Assembly: GCA_017621415.1 (NCBI GenBank)
Contig: JAGATD010000047.1
Span: forward strand, 1-64,000
Direction: 5' to 3'
Length of the DNA stretch: 64,000 nt
From: Clostridia bacterium
Lineage (GTDB): Bacteria; Bacillota; Clostridia; Oscillospirales; CAG-272
Each line of letters opens with the position of its first letter. Within the stretch, counting starts at the first letter, position 1. The notes under the pieces were generated by a model. It saw only the letters and a list, made by a program, of their open reading frames with translations, did no database searches and had not been told where the DNA came from. This document shows positions 6,708-14,080 of this stretch, one piece after another. A program made the position numbers and the translations under genes.

Positions 6708-7457
6708 TTATCCTAAAAGCACATCGGTTATAAGCATCAAGCAAAAGCCTGCGAGGAGCGCATATGTTGCACCTCTTTCATGACCGTGGGCATGGGTTTC
6801 GGGAATCATTTCGTCGCTGATAACATAGAGCATGGTTCCGCCCGCAAACGCCAAGGCAAATGGGAGTATTGCCGATGCAACACTTACCGCAAAATAGCCG
6901 AGCAGGGTTCCCACAACCTCAACAATTCCTGTAAGCATAGCGAGGACAAATGTTCTCCCCGGCTTAACTCCTGCCGCAAGCATAGGACCTATAATTACCA
7001 TACCCTCGGGGATGTTCTGCAGAGCGATACCGCCTGCAATTACAAGCCCTTGTGCAGGCTCTGTGCCAAAGCCGACACCTGCCGCAATTCCCTCAGGTAG
7101 GTTATGTATGGCAATAGCGGTAACAAAGAGAAGAACACGGCTGAGATTTTTGTTGTGGTGATTTTCAATATCAGCGCCCGCCAGCTTGTGCAGGTGGGGT
7201 ACAAGCTTGTCTACAAGATTGAGGCAAAGAGCACCCGCAAAAATACCGACAGTTGTGATGATAAGACCTGAGTCGCCTCCGTATTCAACCGAGGGGATAA
7301 TGAGTCCAAGCACTGCCGCAGCCATCATTACCCCAGCGGCGAATGACAAAACAATGTCAGAAAATGTGTGGGATATTTTTTTGAACAAAAATCCTATAAC
7401 CGCGCCAATGACGGTAGCTCCGCCAACTCCTAAAGCGGTAAGTAATACAAGTTCCAT
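6708..7457 (-). CDS. ZIP-family metal transporter
   Basis: A 249-aa membrane protein with about eight predicted helices and the ZIP signature helices: 'IHNLPEGIAAGVGF' near residue 117 and 'IALQNIPEGMVI' near 144, whose His, Asn and Glu bind Zn or Fe. ZIP proteins import divalent metals into the cytoplasm. The ATG follows AAGGAG. It is the last gene of a minus-strand run after ferredoxin, desulfoferrodoxin and rubredoxin, although a hairpin lies between it and rubredoxin. A paralogue is at 28186-28923. Confidence 0.9.
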   Translation of the reverse strand: MELVLLTALGVGGATVIGAVIGFLFKKISHTFSDIVLSFAAGVMMAAAVLGLIIPSVEYGGDSGLIITTVGIFAGALCLNLVDKLVPHLHKLAGADIENHHNKNLSRVLLFVTAIAIHNLPEGIAAGVGFGTEPAQGLVIAGGIALQNIPEGMVIIGPMLAAGVKPGRTFVLAMLTGIVEVVGTLLGYFAVSVASAILPFALAFAGGTMLYVISDEMIPETHAHGHERGATYALLAGFCLMLITDVLLG

Positions 7458-7488
7458 AATATTCTCCTTGTGTCTGAGAAATTTAAAA

Positions 7489-7552
7489 GGAAAATCGGGA
7501 AAATGCAGTCGGGATTAAGTAGCCCGGTTTGTCTGTATTCCCGATTTTCTGT
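7489..7552 (-). terminator. Hairpin between rubredoxin and ZIP genes
   Basis: GAAAATCGGGAA pairs with TTCCCGATTTTC, with a nested CGGG/CCCG pairing inside. Likely terminates or attenuates transcription from the rubredoxin side before the ZIP gene. Confidence 0.55.
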
Positions 7553-7577
7553 TTTATTTCAAAATTATGTGGTTATT

Positions 7578-7736
7578 TTATGCCTCGCTGAAAAGGTCCT
7601 TTCCAACTCCGCAAAGAGGACACTCAAAGTCCTCGGGGAGGTCCTCAAATTTGGTACCGGGGGCAATACCCTGCTCAGGCAGACCTGCTGCCTCGTCGTA
7701 TTCCCATCCGCAAGCGTCGCAAACATATTTTTTCAT
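7578..7736 (-). CDS. Rubredoxin
   Basis: A 52-aa electron carrier. Two Cys-x-x-Cys pairs ('VCDACGW' at 5-11 and 'ECPLCGVG' near 38-45) hold the single iron, and '[11 protein letters not shown]' is the rubredoxin signature. It starts at an ATG after AAGGAG. Lying directly downstream of desulfoferrodoxin (53 bases), it is the natural electron donor to superoxide reductase, as in other anaerobes. Confidence 0.94.
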   Translation of the reverse strand: MKKYVCDACGWEYDEAAGLPEQGIAPGTKFEDLPEDFECPLCGVGKDLFSEA

Positions 7737-7789
7737 TGTAAGTTCTCCTTATATATTATTTATTGTTTGTTTTGTTATATTATATTACG

Positions 7790-8170
7790 TTATATTTCGG
7801 TCTTCCAAAGGCCGTGAAGATTGCAGTAGGCATAAACTGCCAAGGGCTTTTCGCCGTTAAGAATAAAGGTCGCTTCGGGCTTTTCGCCGGGATTTATGCA
7901 CTTGCGCTGACCGCCGTTTTCTGTTTCAAGATAGAGCCAGGTGATGCTGTGCTCCTCCGTCATAGGATGCTCTACCGAGCCTACAAACGCATGTACCTTA
8001 TCTCCGTCAACCGTAACTACGGGAATATGCTTTTCGCGGCTGGCTTCTACAACTCCTGCCTCAAGAACAGACATCTTTTCACCGCAGCAAACCAGTGTAC
8101 CGCCGCCGGAATGTACCATTCCAACGATATTGCCGCATCTTTTACATACATAAAACTTGTTTTCACACAT
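7790..8170 (-). CDS. dfx: Desulfoferrodoxin (superoxide reductase)
   Basis: A 126-aa two-domain iron protein that reduces superoxide to hydrogen peroxide without making oxygen. The N-terminal desulforedoxin domain has 'CKRCGN' at 9-14 and 'CCGEKM' near 28-33 (FeCys4 centre I). The C-terminal domain carries the centre II ligands: 'EKHIPVV' near 46, 'VEHPMTEEHSITW' near 67 and 'CNLHGLW' near 116. The ATG follows AAGGAG. It lies 41 bases after the ferredoxin-like gene and before rubredoxin, forming an oxygen-defence operon. Confidence 0.95.
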   Translation of the reverse strand: MCENKFYVCKRCGNIVGMVHSGGGTLVCCGEKMSVLEAGVVEASREKHIPVVTVDGDKVHAFVGSVEHPMTEEHSITWLYLETENGGQRKCINPGEKPEATFILNGEKPLAVYAYCNLHGLWKTEI

Positions 8171-8211
8171 AAAAATTTTCTCCTTAAAATATTTGTTATT
8201 TATATTTGATT

Positions 8212-8907
8212 TTATTCAATAATTCTTCCGTCAGTGGAAATTGTTATCACCTGCCATGGGATAAACCTTTCGCTGTTTTTAATGGCTGTTTTTGCTGCGC
8301 TTTCAATACCGCCGCAGCAGGGAACCTCCATTCTTACTATCTTTACACTCTTTATATTGTTGCTTTTGATAATGGCTGTCAGCTTTTCTGAGTAGTCTCC
8401 GTCATCTAGTTTGGGGCAACCAATAAGCGTTATGTGATTTTTGATAAAGTCATTATGAAAATTGCCGTAAGCATATGCAGTACAGTCTGCCGCAATAAGC
8501 AGATTTGCTCCGTCAAAATAAGGGGCATTCACAGGCACAAGCTTTATCTGGCATGGCCATTGCATAAGCTGACTAGAAATATGTGAGTCATTGAATGCAG
8601 AGGAGTCGTCACGCTTGAATGCCTTAGACTGAGTACCCGGACAGCCGCAAGGAAGCTTTATTCCATGCTTTTGCATTTTTGCTGCCCTGACAGCTTCCTC
8701 GTCGTAGGCAGGAGCCTCTCTTTGCTCAAAGGTTATGGCATCAACAGGGCAAGCGGGTAGGCAGTCACCGAGTCCGTCACAGTAGTCCTCACGTGCAAGG
8801 TGAGCCTTGCCGTTTATCATTTCAATAGCGCCCTCGTGACAGGCATTTGCGCAAGCACCGCATCCGTTGCAGAGGTCTTTGTTTATTTTAATGATTTTTC
8901 TAATCAT
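8212..8907 (-). CDS. 4Fe-4S ferredoxin-domain protein, stress operon
   Basis: A 231-aa protein with two ferredoxin-like 4Fe-4S motifs at the N terminus ('CNGCGACANACHEGAI' at 13-28 and 'CDGLGDCLPACPVDAI' near 43-58), then a Cys-rich linker ('LPCGCPG') and about 120 residues of a domain often seen in small ferredoxins encoded next to hybrid-cluster-protein or Crp/Fnr regulators. Probably an electron carrier in oxidative or nitrosative stress. First gene of the operon, divergent from the Crp/Fnr gene, with a candidate operator between them. Hybrid-cluster protein itself is not in the window. Confidence 0.8.
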   Translation of the reverse strand: MIRKIIKINKDLCNGCGACANACHEGAIEMINGKAHLAREDYCDGLGDCLPACPVDAITFEQREAPAYDEEAVRAAKMQKHGIKLPCGCPGTQSKAFKRDDSSAFNDSHISSQLMQWPCQIKLVPVNAPYFDGANLLIAADCTAYAYGNFHNDFIKNHITLIGCPKLDDGDYSEKLTAIIKSNNIKSVKIVRMEVPCCGGIESAAKTAIKNSERFIPWQVITISTDGRIIE

Positions 8908-8966
8908 TTTTCATTTCCTCCTTGATATTCTGACATCATTATAGTATAATTAGAGCATCAAGTATG

Positions 8967-8978
8967 TTGAATTTTCAA
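8967..8978. promoter_or_regulatory. Candidate Crp/Fnr-family operator
   Basis: TTGAATTTTCAA fits the TTGA-N4-TCAA half-site pattern of Fnr/HcpR-type regulators (extended arms GTTGAA/TTCAAC). It lies between the divergent ferredoxin and Crp/Fnr genes, 16 bases before the regulator's ATG, where it could serve autoregulation. Confidence 0.5.
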
Positions 8979-8994
8979 CAAAAGAAGAGGAAAT

Positions 8995-9654
8995 ATGAAA
9001 AAATATCTGGAAATTTTGAAAAAATGTCCCTTGTTTTTTGAAATTGATGACGAAAGCCTGCTAAAGATGCTTAATTGTCTGGGCGCAAGAATTTTGTCAT
9101 TCGATAAAAAGTATACCGTGTTTGCGGAGGGCACACCGGCAAAATATGTAGGAATAGTTTTATCAGGGTCGGTTCAGGTGATACAGGTTGACTATTACGG
9201 AAACCGAAGCATACTTTCAGAAATCGGAGCCTCAGGGCTCTTTGCCGAGGAGTTTGCCTGCGCTGAGACCTCATCTCTTCCTGTTACGGTGATAGCAAAT
9301 GAGCCGTCGGAGATTATGCTTATAGATTGCTCACATATTCTCCATACCTGTAAGAATGGGTGCGGTCACCACCATCAGCTCATATATAATTTAATGAAGG
9401 ATCTGGCTACAAAAACAATAATGTTCCACCACCGAATAGAGGCGACATCAAAGCGTACAACCAGAGAAAAGATATTAAGCTATCTTGCGCTTGAGGCAAA
9501 GCAATGCGGGAAAAACAGCTTTGAAATTCCCTTTGACCGCCAGGAGCTTGCAGATTATCTCGAAGTTGACCGTAGCGGTCTTTCTGCCGAAATTAGCAAG
9601 CTGAAAAAAGACGGATTGATAGAAAACAACAAGAATTATTTCAGGTTGCTGTGA
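8995..9654 (+). CDS. Crp/Fnr-family regulator
   Basis: A 219-aa regulator: cyclic-nucleotide-binding-like beta barrel at about 10-115 ('FAEGTPAKYVGIVLSGSVQV' near 42), dimer helix, and winged helix-turn-helix at about 150-219 ('FDRQELADYLEVDRSGLSAE'). It lacks the N-terminal Cys cluster of E. coli Fnr, so it likely senses something else, perhaps NO or redox state through heme as in HcpR (inference). It is divergent from the ferredoxin-desulfoferrodoxin-rubredoxin operon and is followed by a convergent flavin reductase-rubredoxin gene. Confidence 0.88.
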   Translation: MKKYLEILKKCPLFFEIDDESLLKMLNCLGARILSFDKKYTVFAEGTPAKYVGIVLSGSVQVIQVDYYGNRSILSEIGASGLFAEEFACAETSSLPVTVIANEPSEIMLIDCSHILHTCKNGCGHHHQLIYNLMKDLATKTIMFHHRIEATSKRTTREKILSYLALEAKQCGKNSFEIPFDRQELADYLEVDRSGLSAEISKLKKDGLIENNKNYFRLL

Positions 9655-9728
9655 TTTTCAAAACCCGAAAATGTCAAAAAATGACAATTTAAGTTTGCAT
9701 AAAGCTCCGCACTTTTGAGAAAATATCT

Positions 9729-10343
9729 TTATGTTAATTTTTCGAAGGCTTCTCTACCGTGATTACAAAGAGGGCAAACAAAGTCATCAGGAAGCTCTTC
9801 CTCGTCGTGGATATATCCGCAAACGGTGCAAACCCATCCTTTTTTCTCTTCTGCTTTGGGCTTTGGTTTAACATTCTTGTGGTAATAAGTGTAGGTCATA
9901 GTCTCCTTGTCGGAGAGGACATCGCATTCATCGAGCGAGCATATGAACATTCCGTGAGTGCCAAGGTCTATGTAATCAATCACCTCGAGGGACATAAAAG
10001 CATTTATGTATTTAGGAAGATAAACAAGGCCGTTTGCCGAGCGGTTAGGTTGGCAGTCTTCAAACTTGTTTACGTCGCGGCCGCTTCTGAAGCCAAAGAC
10101 CTCAAACACCTTAAAGGTCGCCTCGGTTGAAAGACAGTTAACATTCATTTTTCCTGTGTTCCTGACTACATCGTGGGTGTAGGAGCCTTTGTTCAATGTT
10201 ACTCCGATGCGGACAGGTGTGCTTGTAAGCTGACAAACGGTGTTTGCAATCATTCCGTTGTCCTTTGTTCCGTCATTTGAAGTAATAACATAAAGACCGT
10301 AGCCGATGTTAAACAGTGCGCTCATATCATTCTTTTTGTTCAT
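9729..10343 (-). CDS. Flavin reductase-rubredoxin fusion
   Basis: A 204-aa fusion. Residues about 5-155 form an FMN-binding flavin-reductase domain ('TVCQLTSTPVRIGVTLNKGS' near 37). Residues about 168-204 form a rubredoxin domain ('WVCTVCGYIHDEE', 'FVCPLCNHG'). Such proteins (Hrb-like, high-molecular-weight rubredoxin) pass electrons from NAD(P)H to flavodiiron proteins that reduce NO or oxygen. The ATG at 10343 is chosen because AAAGGA lies 9 bases upstream; a longer reading from 10370 would overlap that site. A one-mismatch TTGA-N4-TCAA-like site lies at 10359-10370. Confidence 0.88.
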   Translation of the reverse strand: MNKKNDMSALFNIGYGLYVITSNDGTKDNGMIANTVCQLTSTPVRIGVTLNKGSYTHDVVRNTGKMNVNCLSTEATFKVFEVFGFRSGRDVNKFEDCQPNRSANGLVYLPKYINAFMSLEVIDYIDLGTHGMFICSLDECDVLSDKETMTYTYYHKNVKPKPKAEEKKGWVCTVCGYIHDEEELPDDFVCPLCNHGREAFEKLT

Positions 10344-10463
10344 TAGCATTATCCTTTCTTGTAATTTCAATGTTTTTTATATCTATTATATCCGCATCGA
10401 GTGATAGAAGTCAAGGGCTGCGATGAGTTTTTATAACAAATTTAAAAAAATCACAAAAAGCTA

Positions 10464-10492
10464 TTGACAAAAGAACAAACTTGTGCTACAAT
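10464..10492 (+). promoter_or_regulatory. Promoter of tRNA-Gln
   Basis: TTGACA at 10464-10469 and TACAAT at 10487-10492 with a 17-base spacer. Confidence 0.8.
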
Positions 10493-10534
10493 ACTAAGGC
10501 ACGAAATAGAAAGCAGTAATCACTGTTGATATTT

Positions 10535-10608
10535 AGCGGAATGGTGAAAGGGTATCACACCGGCCTCTGACTCCGATATTCTTGGTTCGAATCCAGGTTC
10601 CGCTGCCA
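10535..10608 (+). tRNA. tRNA-Gln (CTG)
   Basis: Cloverleaf with acceptor AGCGGAA/TTCCGCT, anticodon loop CTCTGAC (anticodon CTG), T-loop TTCGAAT, discriminator G and CCA. The mismatch at the base of the anticodon stem is common in tRNA-Gln. Eleven bases of its 3' region recur near 10768. Confidence 0.92.
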
Positions 10609-10646
10609 AACAGAAAAGACACTCCTTGAGAGTGTCTTTTCTGTTT
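10609..10646 (+). terminator. tRNA-Gln terminator, first copy
   Basis: AAACAGAAAAGACACTC pairs with GAGTGTCTTTTCTGTTT, a long perfect stem ending in a T-rich arm. Confidence 0.85.
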
Positions 10647-10677
10647 GATAGCGAACCTATGCGCCGAGCCGAGGCTT
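10618..10677 (+). repeat. 60-base direct repeat, copy 1
   Basis: Includes the 3' part of the terminator and GATAGCGAACCTATGCGCCG. Copy 2 is at 10779-10838 with only about three or four differences, a 161-base period. Confidence 0.85.
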
Positions 10678-10772
10678 GCGCAGCAAGCTTGGTTCGCATA
10701 CCCCAGTCGAAGATCGAGGAGCTTGCTCATCAGGCGAAGACTGTGGGTATCTTCGCAAGGCGAATACCCAGG
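10667..10772 (+). ncRNA. Candidate structured RNA element, copy 2
   Basis: Homologous by eye to 3306-3399 on the minus strand. ATACCCCAGTC near 10698-10708 pairs with GACTGTGGGTAT near 10739-10750, with an inner hairpin GAGCttGCTC and a following TTCGCaagGCGAA hairpin. Compared with copy 1, several paired positions changed on both sides. Its orientation relative to the upstream terminator is the same as in copy 1. Confidence 0.5.
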
Positions 10773-10778
10773 TTCCGA

Positions 10779-10838
10779 GACACTCCTTGTGAGTGTCTTT
10801 TTTGTTTGATAGCGAACCTATGCGCCGAACCGAGGCTT
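10779..10838 (+). repeat. 60-base direct repeat, copy 2 (second terminator)
   Basis: Repeats 10618-10677, including a second working hairpin (GACACTCcttgtGAGTGTC) with a longer T run. Just before it, CCCAGGTTCCG echoes the tRNA-Gln 3' region. Confidence 0.85.
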
Positions 10839-10870
10839 TGGTGACCTGCCTTATCTCAAGTCGCCCAACT

Positions 10871-11036
10871 AAGTTTGCCCATATGGGCAAGTGAAGTTTA
10901 CACAGTAAGTGAAGTTATCCTGCGGATAGTGAAGTTTTGGCTTTGCCAAAGTGGGCAAACTTAACTTCACTTGTGCGCTAGCACAAACTTCACTGCGTAG
11001 CAACTTCACTTTCGCATTGAGCGAAAACTTCACTTA
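10871..11036. repeat. Word-and-hairpin array, GTGAAGTT type
   Basis: GTGAAGTT occurs at 10891, 10909 and 10929. The inverted form AACTTCAC occurs at 10963, 10986, 11002 and 11026. Unique mini-hairpins separate them (ATCCtgcGGAT, TTGGCtttGCCAA, TGTGCgctaGCACA, GCgtaGC, TTCGCattgaGCGAA). The flanking AAGTTTGCCCA at 10871 pairs with TGGGCAAACTT near 10952. Same plan as the arrays at 4.5 and 6.5 kb. Confidence 0.85.
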
Positions 11037-11157
11037 TCTGTGCGCAAGGGAGTCGGAAACACTCTGCTTATTACGTCATGCACTTTTGTTAATACCACTG
11101 AACATTATATAATTATATTTAATTACAAATAAAGAACTGTAAATATTTGATGTAATA

Positions 11158-11191
11158 CTTGCACAAAAAGGCGAGTTTTGTCTTGTGCAAG
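11158..11191 (+). repeat. Inverted repeat upstream of the lipoprotein promoter
   Basis: CTTGCACAA at 11158-11166 pairs with TTGTGCAAG at 11183-11191, with extra ACAAAA/TTTTGT pairing inside; TTGCAACAACTTTTTTATT follows. Could be a terminator or an operator. It lies 34 bases before the -35 box. Confidence 0.5.
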
Positions 11192-11224
11192 TTGCAACAA
11201 CTTTTTTATTAACAATTTTATCGC

Positions 11225-11253
11225 TTGACTTATACCCAAAAGTGTGGTATCAT
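11225..11253 (+). promoter_or_regulatory. Promoter of the solute-binding lipoprotein
   Basis: TTGACT at 11225-11230 and TATCAT at 11248-11253 with a 17-base spacer, 49 bases before the ATG. Confidence 0.65.
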
Positions 11254-11301
11254 TATGGTGCAAAAAAGCCGCTACGTGCGGTAATAAAAAAGGAGAAAAA
11301 T

Positions 11302-13062
11302 ATGAAAACAAAAATTTTGTCTCTTCTGTTAGCAATGATGTTCATACTCGGTATGCTTGCATCTTGCAAGCCGGAAGACGAAACCCCCGACGAAGATCCC
11401 GATGCGGGAATTGTTATTCCCGAAGGCGCTCCCTCGTACAATGTAACATGGGATAAGACAGAAATCAAGTATGCTCTCACAGATGAGGATGCTTCCGGAG
11501 AGCTTGAGTCCGGATGTAAGAAGTACTATTCCGGTACTGAAGTAACCGGTACAACCGAGAAGGTTGACGGTCTTGTTTCCAACAGAAACCTTGCTGCTGC
11601 TAAGCAGGCTAACGTTACCGTTCGCTTTGACTATGAGACCGCGGCAGGCGACTGGGGCGCAAACATTGAGACCATCGTTGCTAAGACAACTACCTCCAGC
11701 TCGCAGTCCCCTGATATCTATGCGAACTTCGTATACGATCTCTCCTGCGCACAGCTTAGAGGATGCTTTGCTAACCTTCTTCAGACCGGCAAGGCTAACT
11801 ACTTCAGATTCGTTCAGCCCGATTACAATCCCGCAAGCGATAACTACTTTGACGCTAAGTCCGGTGAGGGTTACTTCTTCGAGTATATGAAGTCGCTTTC
11901 TCTCTCTGATGACAAGATGTTCATTCTCGCGTCTAACTACTGCGTAGACCTTGTTCGTTCCTTCCTCGTTGTTCCTATGAACGTTGAGCAGATGGCTACC
12001 CTTGTTGGCGAAGATGAGACAACAGGCGAGAACCTCAGCTACACCGGTGATATGACACAGGTTTCTGACTTCTACGACCTTGTTTGGAGAACTCAGTCCA
12101 GAGTTTCTACTAACGAGAAGTACGGCGAGGGCTTTACCTACAATGTAATCGCTCACTATGCTGATAAGTTCTACAGCCAGGCTGATTCTTCTGACGTTCT
12201 TTCCGGTAAGGTAGCGTTTGCTATCGGTTCGGGCTCGGGTCTTCCCGCTTCTGGTCTGCTTTATACCTCTAGCGTTGAGATTATCCACAAGGAAGCTGAC
12301 AAAAACAACCCCGGTCAGTACATATACACCTATCCCGCAGGCAACGAGGACCTTAAGGCATTCTCCCAGAGCCTTACAGATCTCTTCAAGAACAGAGACG
12401 GTGTTATTTCTGTAAGTAAGAGTGATGCGGGTGTTTCCGGATCCTTTGCTACTGAGCTTCTTGCTATTCGTTCCAACTTTGCTGCAGGCAACGTTCTCTT
12501 CGGCGGTGTTATAGCTCTCGGTTCTCTTGATACCGAGGATTACCAGAAGATGAGAACTGAGGGACAGAAGATGGGCTTCGGTGTTCTTCCTGTTCCGCTT
12601 TACCGCGCTGCTGATGAAGAGGGCAATCCCGAGGAGTACAGAACTCTCGTTCACAACATTGCTAAGGCTGTTGCAATCTCCAAGACTGCTCAGAACTTCA
12701 CTCAGTGCACAGCATACCTTGACTATCTCTCCAGAATGTCTCAGGAAGTTATTGACGAGTACTATGAAGTAAAGCTTGTTTCTAACGTACAGGGCTTTGC
12801 CGCTGCATTCAACGAGAACATGCTTACATACATCCGTAACCACGTTCGTAACTGCTTCGATAAGACCATCGAGGACTCTGTTGCTTCGTTTATCTCTTCC
12901 AGCGAAGGTAACACCACAGCAACCGAGCTTAAGCTTCACGAGAAGATTAACTCTAACGGATACGTTTATGAAAACCTTGTTACCGACTACGATGCGAGTG
13001 CTTCGAAGAAGGAAGGTTACCTCAGAGACGTTGTTAATACCTGGAATAACTATAACGACTAA
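11302..13062 (+). CDS. Extracellular solute-binding-like lipoprotein
   Basis: A 586-aa lipoprotein: signal with lipobox 'GMLASC' (Cys near residue 21), an acidic linker, then a large domain resembling carbohydrate ABC-transporter substrate-binding proteins ('VAISKTAQNFTQCTAYLDYLS' near 452). Such proteins bind a sugar outside the membrane and deliver it to a permease. No permease or ATPase gene is nearby, so a distant transporter or another role is possible. The ATG at 11302 follows AAGGAG; a longer in-frame reading from 11185 would overrun the promoter. Codon choice (AAG, AAC, GTT, CTT) is biased as in highly expressed genes. Confidence 0.75.
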   Translation: MKTKILSLLLAMMFILGMLASCKPEDETPDEDPDAGIVIPEGAPSYNVTWDKTEIKYALTDEDASGELESGCKKYYSGTEVTGTTEKVDGLVSNRNLAAAKQANVTVRFDYETAAGDWGANIETIVAKTTTSSSQSPDIYANFVYDLSCAQLRGCFANLLQTGKANYFRFVQPDYNPASDNYFDAKSGEGYFFEYMKSLSLSDDKMFILASNYCVDLVRSFLVVPMNVEQMATLVGEDETTGENLSYTGDMTQVSDFYDLVWRTQSRVSTNEKYGEGFTYNVIAHYADKFYSQADSSDVLSGKVAFAIGSGSGLPASGLLYTSSVEIIHKEADKNNPGQYIYTYPAGNEDLKAFSQSLTDLFKNRDGVISVSKSDAGVSGSFATELLAIRSNFAAGNVLFGGVIALGSLDTEDYQKMRTEGQKMGFGVLPVPLYRAADEEGNPEEYRTLVHNIAKAVAISKTAQNFTQCTAYLDYLSRMSQEVIDEYYEVKLVSNVQGFAAAFNENMLTYIRNHVRNCFDKTIEDSVASFISSSEGNTTATELKLHEKINSNGYVYENLVTDYDASASKKEGYLRDVVNTWNNYND

Positions 13063-13399
13063 TTTCTAAAAACTAAATAGTGGTTTTATAAGAACGGCGA
13101 TTCTTCGCCGTTCTTTTTTTGTATAGAGTCGACTTTATAAAAGTCGGCTCAAGAAAGCCCCGCCACTATGGCGGGGTTCTAAAAGTTATGCTGATGATTG
13201 AAAAGTAAATAAAAGTCAGCGAAAAATATCCGTGTATCAAAGGCTTCCTCTATCTATACACAAGGGAGGCAGTTTACGGGAGGCGATTGACGCAAGTTGG
13301 CAAAGCGGGGAGGCCAATCCTTAGTTTTTTCTAAATAACTATTGATTTTTAGTATTAAAGGGAGTAAAATATATCTAGCAATAAAAAGGTAGTAAAAAA
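13063..13399. other. Intergenic region with hairpins and a degenerate REP end
   Basis: Holds the lipoprotein terminator (13091-13121), a stem GAGTCGACTTT/AAAGTCGGCTC at about 13127-13151, and a GC-rich hairpin GCCCCGCC/GGCGGGG at about 13157-13177. At 13242-13316 there is a degenerate relative of the CCTCCC...GGGAGGC repeats found at 15.4 kb. No gene is supported. Confidence 0.55.
13091..13121 (+). terminator. Terminator of the solute-binding lipoprotein
   Basis: AGAACGGCGA pairs with TCGCCGTTCT, followed by seven or more Ts. Confidence 0.88.
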
Positions 13400-14080
13400 A
13401 TGAAAATTGTTCTTGCATCAAAGTCTCCGCGCAGACGCGAGCTTCTTTCTGAGATAGTTTCGGAATTCGATATAGTAACCGCTGAATGTGATGAGACATT
13501 GCCAAATGACATTCATCCAAGGCAGGGGGTAGAGCTTCTTGCTATAAGAAAGGGTGAGGCAGTATTAGGGCTTCTTTCTGAAGATGCCCTTGTTATCTCC
13601 TCTGATACTTTGGTGGAGCTTGACGGAAAGCCGTTAGGAAAACCTAAAAACGGTGAGGATGCCGCAGATATGCTAAACCTGCTTTCAGGCAGAGTTCACA
13701 ATGTACACACGGGAGTTGCCGTTCATTATAAGGGCAAGGTTTTTTCGGGGGTTGATTCAACCGCCGTATACTTTAAGCCCTTGACATATGAGCAGATTGA
13801 GGCTTATATTTTAAGCGGCGAGCCGATGGATAAAACCAATGGTCGAATATGGAATACAGATGAATTGATAAAAAAAGGTTGGATGGATAATACGGGAAAA
13901 TGGAGAACTAATAACGGTAATCCGCCTGAGTGTCTTGACAAGGCGGGCAGCTACGGTATTCAGGGACTTGGCGGCAGGTTCGTTGAAAAATACGAGGGGC
14001 GGTTTGATACGGTTGTAGGACTGTCGGTGAAGCTCACCGAGGAGCTTATAAAAAAGGCGGTAGATAATGAAAAAGAGTGA
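13400..14080 (+). CDS. maf: Maf-family nucleotide pyrophosphatase with an insertion
   Basis: House-cleaning nucleoside-triphosphate pyrophosphatase of the Maf family (226 aa). Family marks are 'LASKSPRRRELL' near residue 4, 'ISSDTLVELDGKPLGKP' near 67, and 'DKAGSYGIQGLGGRFVE' near 180. The family is normally about 190 residues. Here an extra 36 residues (146-181, DNA 13835-13942) interrupt the conserved 'GEPMDK...AGSYGIQG' loop, duplicating the Asp-Lys at its edges. It is followed by nth with a 14-base overlap (14067-14080), suggesting an operon maf-nth-RNase M5-like. Confidence 0.88.
   Translation: MKIVLASKSPRRRELLSEIVSEFDIVTAECDETLPNDIHPRQGVELLAIRKGEAVLGLLSEDALVISSDTLVELDGKPLGKPKNGEDAADMLNLLSGRVHNVHTGVAVHYKGKVFSGVDSTAVYFKPLTYEQIEAYILSGEPMDKTNGRIWNTDELIKKGWMDNTGKWRTNNGNPPECLDKAGSYGIQGLGGRFVEKYEGRFDTVVGLSVKLTEELIKKAVDNEKE
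13835..13942 (+). repeat. In-frame 108-base insertion within maf
   Basis: Adds residues 146-181, absent from usual Maf proteins. Edges are GATAAA and GACAAG (both Asp-Lys). The segment is more A/T-rich than its surroundings and Trp/Asn-rich. Origin unknown. Confidence 0.6.

Noticed and set aside
11329-12939. Long open frame on the minus strand (536 codons)
   Set aside because: It is fully antisense to the solute-binding lipoprotein gene, whose biased codon use leaves the opposite strand open. The translated product has no recognisable domain and no ribosome-binding site.
11302-13062. Part of a local ABC transporter operon
   Set aside because: No permease or ATPase gene lies on either side; a terminator follows directly.
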